NCBI GenBank assembly: GCA_902728285.1
Contig: CACVBU010000600.1
Span: forward strand, 3,299,101-3,363,100
Source: Clytia hemisphaerica
Lineage: Eukaryota > Cnidaria > Hydrozoa > Leptothecata > Clytiidae
Reading direction: 5' to 3'
Length of the DNA stretch: 64,000 nucleotides
Both the position numbers and the translations under genes were made by a program. The notes under the pieces are model-generated. The model worked only from the letters and a program-made list of their open reading frames with translations, was not told the DNA's origin and made no database searches. Below, in pieces: positions 55,271 to 64,000 of this stretch (position 1 is its first letter; the number at the start of each line of letters is the position of its first letter).

Positions 55271-57006
55271 GTTTACTTTAATCGAAAGACTAAAAATGAT
55301 TAAATAAAGAAATTATCAGAAATGAATACTTTTTTTAAAAACTAGATAGAAAAAACATATTTCAGAATCGTTCCAGGTATATACACTTTTGTGGCAGAAA
55401 ATAGGTATTTTTCACTCTGAAAGTTACATAGCTGCTGATTGACACAATTTTAAGAAGCCAGAAAAAATTCTCCTGGTTTTTCTAGGAGATAAAATTATTA
55501 AAATTTGTTGAAACACCTAGCATACAGGATAAATCTAGTTTCAAACAAGGATTCTGCCCTTATAATTTTCTTATTTTTTCTACGATTACTACAATTTTAA
55601 GCCAGATAGGGGTTCGGTTATTATCAGTAGGGTCACCAGGGTTTAAGCTCTAGAGACAATCGGGTTGAGCGCCTTTTTTGAGGCACCAGTAGGGTTAGGA
55701 GTAACATGATTAGAAGAATATAGGACTGAAGGCCCTTTTGGGGCCACCAGTTGTTGGGAGTTGTCCCTTTGTAAAGAGATCTGTCATTTCATTAATTTCA
55801 AAAATTGTCCCCCCTGCAGATTTTTTCTCCGGTGCTCAAAACTATTTGAAAATGCTTAAAAAATTTTTGACTTCTCCTAAAATTATATTAGGGAAAAAAA
55901 ACAAAAAAATCAGCCGCAAAATTCTTAAAAATACATCACCATAAAAACTGATCTACTGAGAGTTATGGGCTGAAATTTTGCACAGTGACTTACTTTCAGA
56001 TGCAGATTAAGATAGCATAATTGTTTTTTCCATAATGAGGCTATCTCAAGATGGCGTCTGAACAGGTGGGACCGATAAGTTGTTTTGACTGTTTAGGCCA
56101 AAACCAGTCAATTTTGGGTAGAAAATTGTTTGAAATGAACTTTTTTTGTTTATTTTCTTATTCTTTATGATAATATGAATCTCTATACAAAATTTCCGCT
56201 TTCTAGCTTGATTCAACTAGAAGTAAGATAAGAGAATGTACTGAAAAATTAAGCAAAATGAGCCACAGCTCTGCTGCCATCTTGAAAAAAATCAAAATTT
56301 CAAAAAATTGGACTTTTTTTTAGTTTCTATGACCTTTTTCCTGATAGAATAAAAAAAAAACTAAAAAATGCTTTTCCAGTCTGATTTTATCACAATTTAA
56401 AGATAACATCTATTTTGCTAATTTTTCAGAATTTTTAGGGACTTTTGCGCCTTTTTTAAACTTATACCTGACGTTATCACGTGATTGTTCATTTTTTGAA
56501 AAAAATGTTTTATGTGGTTCCTTCCAAACATAACGAAGTATCTTTGTGCAAAATTTCATTCAAAAAGGTCCAGCCAATCTCTGGAAATATTTATTTAAGG
56601 GGGGGGGCAATTTTTGGTCCTGCCAAAATCCAAAAAAGTCTGGTCCAAGTAGGGTTAAAAGTCTACATAAGGGACCCTGACCAGCGGCACGTCCCTGTAC
56701 CCAATTTTGCCTAAGTGTCCCCTCCCCCGTCGATTGGCATTTTAGTAAAATTGGGCCCAGAAAGTCAGACATTAAAAGAAGAGAAAATGAAGAGAGAGGG
56801 CAGAATGGTTGTTTGAAACTAGAATTTTCCTCGCAGTTTGAAAAAAACCTCACATTGGAAGTTGCCCATAACCCAATTTTTCACTTTCCCAACTTTCTAT
56901 GCAAAATGGCCAATGAGAAAAGGATTAGTTGTTGCAGCCTTTCCTGAACTTTGTATTTTAAGGACCAAACAGGTCATTCATTTGAGGGCTATGCATGTTA
57001 GCCTCC
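55271..57006. other. No gene seen; CACCAGTAGGGTTA-type words
   Basis: AGTAGGGTCACCAGGG, GGCACCAGTAGGGTTAGGAG and GGCCACCAGTTGTTGG recur at 55628-55760 and GTAGGGTTA again at 56649. A G-run at 56597 and a C-rich end near 56720 (AATTTTGCCTAAGTGTCCCC) may bound another element. No exon with good borders. Confidence 0.4.
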
Positions 57007-57012
57007 ACTGAT

Positions 57013-58574
57013 CAAGGCGTAGTTAATCGATATAATCGATAATCTTGAATAATCGATAAATAATCGATAAGTAATTGATGGATTAGATATCGATTAACCG
57101 ATAGAATCGTGAGGTAATCGATACTAAAGATTTTTTCAAAGCTCGATTATTTATCGATCAATTTTGTCATTTATTGTTTACCGATTATAGATCGATTATA
57201 CTTCGATTAAATTAAGTATCGATTAAAAATTGATTGGCTATTGATCACAGCTGTCGATCACGATCGATATAATCGATAACGATACATGAGTGAAGATAAG
57301 TAAATAATTGATAAGTAATCAATGCACGAACGATAAGTAATCGTCGATTGTTAACAATCAATACATGATTGATAAGTAATCGATAGGTTGTATGTTAGGG
57401 ACCGCAATGATTTTTTCAAATTGTTTTTAGCGCATTGAAACCATGCTCATTGGAAAGAGCATCAAAAAAGAAAAAAAATGAGGGGTCATTCATCAAAATC
57501 GGCCAAGCCGTTCTCGAGATATGAAATTTTCTATCTCCTGAAAATGACCCTTTTTATGGAACGATTTTCGAGGATTTTTGTAAAAATCATAGTTAAATAA
57601 GTTTAAAAGTGAAAATCCGGGGGTTATGTCGAAAAATACATTTTTTGCAATAACTTTACTTCTATTAATGCTATAACATTGAAACTTGGCACGAAGGTTC
57701 TCAAGACAAAGTTTTAATTTTTTATCAATTTTTTTTTTCAAAATTCTCGTTTGCCGTACGAATGAATCGAAAATATCCTGTATGCCGGAGAGCTGGCAGA
57801 TTGTCACTCTCCGTGGACTTTGAACTTTCGAATTGTAAACAAACACGCGCTCGACAATTCTGTAGAATTTCTCGAATACCAATAAACTTTGAGCCAAAAA
57901 AGACAGCAGAGCGCGGTTGAAAATGTTAATTTTTATTAACAAAGAATATGTAAAAAAGGTTGAAATTTCATATTATCTTTGTCTTAATGCCGGGGAGGAC
58001 AGCTAAAGCCCTCAAAAGTGGCTTTTTCCCAGAAAAAACTGAATAATCTTTTGTAGGATTTGATTGGGTCAATGAGACAAAAAAAACAAACACCGCTGAT
58101 CTCTTCCAGTTCCAAAAATGTATAACATCATGGGGGTTTGAGGACGCGCTCACCTGTCTAAATCCAATTTTCTGTTGGTAGGTCGTCTGCCATTCAAAAT
58201 TTTACAAAATTGCTCATATTTTCATAAAAAATAAAGTTATGGCCACCAAACTTTTACAGGACATTTATTTAATGATAAGAATGCTTCTAAAACTTATCCC
58301 ATGGTTATAGGTAGTCTAAAACCTAAAAACAACATTTTGGTCGATTCCAACCATTTTACCCCCGTCTTTCGCGGTCCCTATGTATGTAGTCCATATGTGA
58401 TCGATAAGTAATCGATAGCTTGGAAATAATCGATTGCTGATTGATACTCAAGATTTTTTGAAGGTCTGATTACCTATCGATTCTATGGGTTAATCGATAT
58501 CTAATCCATCGATTACTTATCGATAATTTATCGACTACTCAAGATTATCGATTATATCGATTAACTACGCCTGG
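57013..58574. mobile_element. 1.56 kb hAT-type element built of ATCGATAAGTAATCGAT words
   Basis: About 100 bp terminal inverted repeats start CAAGGCGTAGTTAATCG (left) and, inverted, CCAGGCGTAGTTAATCG (right). A YARNG-like start and flanking ACTGAT (57007-57012 and 58575-58580) suit hAT elements, although six rather than eight bases match. The terminal regions are mostly ATCGATAA, AATCGATA and GTAATCGAT words. No transposase; the centre is taken up by the nested element. Confidence 0.75.
57396..58380. mobile_element. 0.98 kb element nested in the ATCGATAA element
   Basis: Starts TAGGGACCGC and ends GCGGTCCCTA, flanked by TGTATGT on both sides (57389-57395, 58381-58387). A YARNG start and a 7-8 bp duplication suit hAT. 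The outer word repeat (ATCGATAAGTAATCGATA) resumes on the far side. Frames within it (57493-57942, 57968-58153) have no transposase motif. Confidence 0.7.
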
Positions 58575-58580
58575 ACTGAT

Positions 58581-59470
58581 GCAAGTTACCCGACTTCACG
58601 GTAGGGACCTGCGATATTTACAGCACCTTCAGTTTTCAGACAAAAGAAGAAAAACAAAATTAAATATTTTGAGTACAATTTATTTTTGAATACATATATT
58701 TTCTTTTGACGCACGCCTCTCTCCAAAACTTAGGCAGGCACTTTAGAGAAAGACCCATACATACCATGTAGCTCTTTTTGGTAACCAATTAAATTCCTCA
58801 GTAATCTAAGTTCTTTTTTCTGCAATATTCAATTACCTCTTAATCCAAAGTGGTTGCCTTTTTATTAAATTCTAGATTTTATTATATTTAGATAGATTTT
58901 ATTTTATTACCATTTTATTTTACATTCAGGAAATTGTACGTATGTACCCTCTGAATTATTGAATAGAAATAGAAATAGAAATGAGTTCGCAGAGGGCTGA
59001 GTGACCTCTCACAAAAATCATTCATATCAACCCTCTTGTATGAAAATATAAACCTTATTCCTTGCAATGAAATAGAACACTAACCATACTGCCATACAAA
59101 AGATGCCTTTTGAGAGAAGTTCAAATCTTAATGCTGCAGCAAAATGGAACATCGGTAAGAAGCTAAAAAACTTACCACTTCTCCTTACCCAATACCTCTA
59201 AAAACAGTGAACTATCCTCATAAATTTTCGACTGCACGTGGTCGAAATAAATCTTTGAGTGATCACATACAAAATATACAAAATACTGACCGATGACCAG
59301 CTAAGGCTGAACCAAACGCTAGTTCATTATTGAGACCTGTTGTTTCAGTCTGTAAATTTTATTATTCCTAGCAACAGTGTCAACAAAACTCGGCTAGAAA
59401 GTTAAAGGTTACGTCATATAAAAAGAGATTTGACCAATCGTTTTCACTAGATTTATTTCAGTGGTTGAAT
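58581..59470. other. No gene seen
   Basis: Non-coding A/T-rich flank. TAGGGACCTGCG near 58604 resembles the end of the nested hAT-type element. AATAGAAATAGAAATAGAAATG near 58961 is a short microsatellite. Confidence 0.4.
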
Positions 59471-59474
59471 ATGA

Positions 59475-59875
59475 ATTTTATCAAAGCGAAAAAAGTAGGT
59501 TTATCTAAGCGAGAAAGTTGACTTTTATCTAAGCGAAAAAAAGTAGGTTTATCTAAGCGAGAAAATTGACTTTTATCTAAGCGAAAAAAGTGAGTTTATC
59601 TAAGCGAAAAAAAGTGAGTTTATCTAAGCGAAAAAGTGAGTTTATCTAAGCGAGAAAATTGACTTTTATCTAAGCGAAAAAAATTATTTTATCTAAGCGA
59701 AAAAAGTGAGTTTATCTAAGCGAAAAAAAGTGAGTTTATCAAAGCGAGAAAAATGAGTTTTATCTAAGCGGAAAAGTATTCCATTACTGAGCGAGAATTT
59801 CATTTTGATCGAAGCGAAAGCTAATTTATTGAAAGCCAAAATGATATAGTTTTGCAACATAAGGCGCGTCATACT
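59475..59875. repeat. Minisatellite TCTAAGCGAAAAAAGTGAGT, inverted relative of 40097-40920
   Basis: About thirteen units of GTTTATCTAAGCGAAAAA(A/G) in the opposite orientation to the array at 40 kb. The inner flank GCGAGAATTTCATTTTGATC through GCAACATAAGGCGCGTCATA is the inverse of 40097-40190. The two arrays thus share one border. Confidence 0.8.
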
Positions 59876-59944
59876 TTTCCTAGCAAAATGCTTCAAAACC
59901 TTTGTATATGGTGGCAATTAAACTTATCTGGCTAAGAAGAAATT

Positions 59945-60362
59945 AGAACAGTGCACTATAAGGGGGGGGGTTTCTAAACTTATCTGATCGAAAAAACAGC
60001 TAGTACAGTGTACTAAAAGGGTAGTATCAAAAATCCGGTCATGGAGAAGTCAGTACAGTGTACTGAAAGGGTGGTAATAAAAATCTAGTTGTGGAAAAAC
60101 GTCAGTACAGTGTACTAAAAGGGTGGTATCAAAGCTCCGGCTGTGGAAGAAAGTTAGTACAGTGTACTAAAAGGGTGGTGTCAAAGCCCCGACCGTGAAA
60201 AAAAGTTAGTACAGTGTACTAAAAGGGTGGTGTCAAAGCCCCGACCGTGAAAAAAAGTTAGTACAGTGTACTAAAAAGGGTGGTGGTCTAATTTTTTGGA
60301 AAAAAATCCAAAAATCAAGTTAGTACCCTATGGTCCAGTACACTGACTTGGTACCCCCCCCC
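59945..60362. repeat. GTTAGTACAGTGTACTAAAA word array, copy 2
   Basis: Six units of about 60 bp, each with (G)TTAGTACAGTGTACTAAAA then GGGTGGT; two successive units (from about 60155 to 60280) are almost identical. G-run near 59960 and C-run at 60352 form inverted borders. Related to 38926-39175. Confidence 0.75.
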
Positions 60363-60887
60363 CTGGATGAACAAAATAACAAATTGTAAAGCATAAAGCA
60401 TTTTTTGAAAAAAATAACATCACATTACAAAATTCCTGTACATACATTTGGATTTTTAAACTATATAAAGTATTTACAAATTCTTTATGGCTTCACTTTT
60501 ATCAAGAGTGATGCAAAAGTATTTGAATAATAATATGACCTCCTCTTTGAAGTTGCATTCCAAAATATCTCTTTCCATTCAAAAAAAAATTCTCAATTAA
60601 AGCACCCTCAGAATTTTTCACACAGTAGCACTTCATAGGGAAAAAAGTTGCCTAGTAAATAACATTTTATCAAAACTGTTGGTGAAAAAATACTTCCTTT
60701 TTTAGCAGAAAATGTTTTTAATATCTTATAATTTCATCATTGAGTATATGTATTTATCGTCACTTCATACAACATCAGTCACAATATTCCACATTCACTC
60801 AAGTTAACAACGTAAATAAAGTGTAAACAGTTCTTCTTACAGCAGCATATCCATACCACTGTAAAAAATGCAGCTATGTCCATCCAT
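60363..60887. other. No gene seen
   Basis: A/T-rich non-coding sequence between two repeat arrays. No recognisable features. Confidence 0.4.
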
Positions 60888-61035
60888 GAGGCCCCCCCAG
60901 CGGACCCAAATTTCACGCATTCACGCAAAAAATTTTCGCAATTCACGCATTCACGCAAGTTTTTCTCGAAATTCACGCAAACCCAATTTTTTGGGAAATC
61001 GGGGAAATCTTTCGGAAAAAATCGGGAAAAATGTC
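60888..61035. repeat. C-run + TTCACGCATTCACGC element
   Basis: GGCCCCCCCAGCGGACCC is followed by TTCACGCATTCACGCAAA twice and further TTCACGCA words, then GGGAAATCGGGGAAATC. It is a shortened relative of 22376-22740 with the words inverted relative to the C-run. Confidence 0.55.
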
Positions 61036-61114
61036 AAAAATAGAGGTCAACCCTTCATGTCTTCTTACATATAGTGCGTGAAAGATGTTATCGAGTTATG
61101 TCAGTTATCCTTTT

Positions 61115-63065
61115 CTCCCTTTTGATCCATGATCCTATTCTCCTTTTGATCCTTGATCCTATTCTCCTTTTGATCCTTGATCCTATTCTTCTTTTGATCC
61201 TTGATCCTATTCTTCTTCTGATCCTTGATCCTATTCTTCTTTTGATCCTTGATCCTATTCTCCTTTTGATCCATGATCCTATTCTTCTTTTGATCCGTGA
61301 TCCTATTCTTCTTTTGATCCGTGATCCTATTCTCCTTTTGATCCGTGATCCTATTCTCCTTTTGATCCGTGATCCTATTCTTCTTTTGATCCTTGATCCT
61401 ATTCTCCTTTTGATCCATGATCCTATTCTTCTTCCGATCCTTGATCCTATTCTTCTTTTGATCCATGATCCTATTCTTCTTTTGATCCGTGATCCTATTC
61501 TCCTTTTGATCCGTGATCCTATTCTTCTTCTGATCCGTGATCCTATTCTCCTTTTGATCCTTGATCCTATTCTTCTTCTGATCCTTGATCCTATTCTTCT
61601 TTTGATCCTAGATCCTATTCTTCTTTTGATCCTTGATCCTATTCTCCTTTTGATCCGTGATCCTATTCTTCTTCTGATCCTTGATCCTATTCTTCTTCTG
61701 ATCCGTGATCCTATTCTCCTTTTGATCCGTGATCCTATTCTTCTTTTGATCCCTGATCCTATTCTTCTTTTGATCCTTGATCCTATTCTCCTTTTGATCC
61801 GTGATCCTATTCTTCTTCTGATCCTTGATCCTGATTCGATCTTTGATCCCTGATCCTATTCTCCTTTTGATCCGTGATCCTATTCTTCTTTTGATCCGTG
61901 ATCCTATTCTTCTTCTGATCCTTGATCCTATTCTTCTTTTGATCCGTGATCCTATTCTTCTTTTGATCCGTGATCCTATTCTTCTTTTGATCCTTGATCC
62001 TATTCTTCTTCTGATCCGTGATCCTTTCTTCTTTTGATCCTTGATCCTATTCTTCTTTTGATCCGTGATCCTATTCTTCTTTTGATCCTTGATCCTATTC
62101 TTCTTCTGATCCTTGATCCTATTCTCTTTTGATCCGTGATCCTATCTTCCCTTTTGATCCTTGATCCTATTCTTCTTCTGATCCTTGATCCTATTCTTCT
62201 TCTGATCCGTGATCCTATCTTCCTTTTGATCCGTGATGATCCTATTCTTCTTTGATCCTGATCCTATTCTTCTTTTGATCCTTGATCCTATTCTCCTTTT
62301 GATCCGTTGATCCTATCCTATTCTTCTTCTGATCCTTGATCCCTATTCTTCTTTTGATCCGTGATCCTATTCTTCTTTTGATCCGTTTATCCTTGATCCT
62401 ATTCTTCTTTTGATCCTTGATCCTATTCTTCTTTTGATCCGATCCTGATCCTATCCTATTCTTCTTTTGATCCGATCCTTGATCCTATTCTCCTTTCTGA
62501 TCCTTGATCCTATTCTCCTTTTGATCCTTTGATCCTCCTATTCTTCTTCTTTTGATCCTTGATCCTATTCTTCTTTTGATCCTTGATCCTATTCTTCTTC
62601 TGATCCTTGATCCTATTCTCCTTTTGATCCTTGATCCTATTCTTCTTCTGATCCTTGATCCTATTCCTTTGATCCTGATCCTATTCTTCTTTTGATCCTT
62701 GATCCTATTCTTCTTTTGATCCGTGATCCTATTCTGATCCTTTTGATCCGTGATCCTATTCGATCCTTTTGATCCTTGATCCTATTCTTCTTTTGATCCT
62801 TGATCCTATTCTTCTTTTGATCCTTGATCCTATTCTTCTTCTGATCCTTGATCCTATTCTCCTTTTGATCCGTGATCCTATTCTCCTTTTGATCCTTGAT
62901 CCTATTCTTCTTTTGATCCATGATCCTATTCTTCTTCTGATCCTTGATCCTATTCTCCTTTTGATCCGTGATCCTATTCTTCTTCTGAACCTTGATCCTA
63001 TTCTCCTTTTGATCCGTGATCCTATTCTTCTTTTGATCCTTGATCCTGATTTTCTCCTTTTTGTG
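61115..63065. repeat. 24 bp minisatellite with GATCC(T)TGATCCTATTCT, ~80 units
   Basis: Units follow TTGATCC(N)TGATCCTATTCT with C/T at two or three sites. The first third is phased perfectly enough to stay open on both strands: LLLI(L/R/H)DPI on plus, DQKKNRI(K/T/M) on minus. Later units have small indels (from about 62130) that break both frames. There is no start context, splice signal or neighbour to support a protein. Two GATC sites per unit. Confidence 0.9.
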
Positions 63066-63332
63066 ATCCATTTCGTATTGGTCCCCTTTTTAGGTTCTAC
63101 GCATTCATAAATTCGATATATGCAACTACCAGTCATATTTAAATGGATCATTATATTTAGTGATCCTTTCTGTTCTGATTGGCTCACGGATTTTTATCAT
63201 CAGCTCGAATTTGGGCCATTTTTTCCCTTTATGCATGATGCACATTGTTTTATGATATTCTTGTGCTGTGGGAAAGCGTGCATTGCTTATCGGAATTACT
63301 GTTTTTATTTGAGACTGAATATTGTTTGAGAA
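63066..63332. other. Flank of the minisatellite; no gene seen
   Basis: Unique-looking sequence with an open frame (63120-63329) lacking any motif I know. Confidence 0.35.
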
Positions 63333-63514
63333 ATGAATATTAATAAAATCTCGTACCCATTAAAAATTGAAGATGGGGTCATCAAGTCCAAGGAGGGGTT
63401 AGAGCTCACCAATTATGAGCCTCGAATTATCGGTGTAGTACGGGACTACTCGAGTATGAAAGGGTTCGTGATGAACCACCATCCGAAGGATTGTAGTGAT
63501 CCAGAGTATAAAAG
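63333..63514 (+). CDS. Possible first exon, unknown protein
   Basis: ATG at 63333 opens a frame reading MNINKISYPLKIEDGVIKSK and later EPRIIGVVRDYSSMKGFVMN, with ordinary amino-acid balance. A donor-like AAAAG|GTATAT closes it at about 63514. A following segment (about 63575-63760) is also open (IVVVCILELMPIADMPELYL) but its acceptor phase does not match this donor. Not recognised. Confidence 0.3.
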
Positions 63515-64000
63515 GTATATTTTTATTCATTTTCACCTTTCCCTGGTTCCTATTTTACTAAAAAATTGCTAAAAACAAGGCATCGTAGTCGTTTGCATTC
63601 TGGAACTGATGCCTATTGCTGACATGCCTGAATTATACTTGAAGTGGTTTTGTCTCTGGCGAAGTCAAATGCGAAATGGGAGCGACGACGACGCGAAAAA
63701 GGGGTATCGATTCCTAGGAATTCAAAGGAGAGTTATGAATGAAAGTTTATTGAGAAATACTGATACTGAAATTTCTGACGTCATGTTTTGTCTTCCCCTC
63801 TTTTTTCGTCCACAAATTATAATGTAATGTAAACAAAGAAACGTTCGAATCTTGTTCGAATCTTTAGACGGGAGTAATTGAGCTTTATTTATATGTTACT
63901 TTCGATACCCTTGTATAGAAAAAATAAACTTCATTTCACTGTAACCTTTTATAATAAGAATAAGTATTTCTTATCAAAGGAAGAAATTTTTTCTTTATAT
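63515..64000. other. Right edge; possible start of a TACCTTAAAGG-type element
   Basis: An open segment at 63575-63830 (plus) is unassigned. CAAAGGAAGAAATTTTTTC at 63976-63994 resembles the left end of the TACCTTAAAGGAAGAAAT family, cut by the window end. Confidence 0.3.

Noticed and set aside
57493-57942. 149-codon minus-strand frame as a transposase of the nested element
   Set aside because: No catalytic motif, zinc-finger or dimerisation signature of hAT transposases; composition is that of A/T-rich non-coding sequence.
61074-61853. Long open frame of LLLI(L/R/H)DPI repeats as a membrane protein
   Set aside because: It is a direct consequence of a 24 bp minisatellite, is open on the other strand too, and breaks as soon as indels appear.

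Overview
The window looks like nuclear DNA of an AT-rich invertebrate animal. Genes are split by short exons with canonical GT/AG borders and matching phases, non-LTR retrotransposon remnants and a tRNA-derived SINE are present, and there is no operon-like packing. The gene families (coral/fish-type DDE integrase gene, CbxX-like AAA ATPase, Crypton-type tyrosine recombinase, eIF4G N-terminus) would suit a cnidarian, sponge or similar marine invertebrate, but I cannot name the species. Several reading frames break by one base at or near short homopolymers, so some breaks may be assembly error rather than decay.

Layout. 1-1.3 kb: short-word repeats. 1.28-5.94 kb (+): a Crypton-like recombinase gene with zinc-finger-like N-terminus and Myb/SANT-like C-terminus, two frameshifts, and introns packed with inverted-repeat elements. 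6-10.96 kb: mobile debris, including a 0.4 kb inverted-repeat element carrying a 116 bp fragment of that recombinase gene. 10.96-20.66 kb: three head-to-tail copies of a ~3.2 kb unit, each with a dead LINE reverse transcriptase and a 0.36 kb element. 20.7-24.4 kb: word repeats. 24.4-28.06 kb (-): two LINE remnants end to end. 30.49-33.79 kb (-): 5' part of an eIF4G-like gene with two in-frame stops and a frameshift. 33.94-36.73 kb (-): a P-loop NTPase with helicase-like C-terminus. 36.86-37.78 kb (+): a third LINE remnant. 38.4-46.2 kb: minisatellites and tandem repeats with one isolated exon. 46.55-52.87 kb (-): a twelve-exon gene joining a weakly USP-like region to an AAA ATPase; this is the best-preserved host gene here. 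53.8-55.3 kb (-): a DDE integrase gene in two overlapping frames. 57-58.6 kb: nested hAT-type elements. 59.5-63.1 kb: minisatellites, including ~1.95 kb of a 24 bp unit. The right edge has an unassigned small open frame.

The most striking feature is a recurrent architecture. Many short elements have terminal inverted repeats, often starting TAC and ending GTA (as expected for TA targets), and the interior of each is filled with a short word repeated many times. The word differs from element to element and copies the inner end of that element's own terminal repeat. At least a dozen instances occur, five or more inside introns. I consider this the main candidate for something not properly described.
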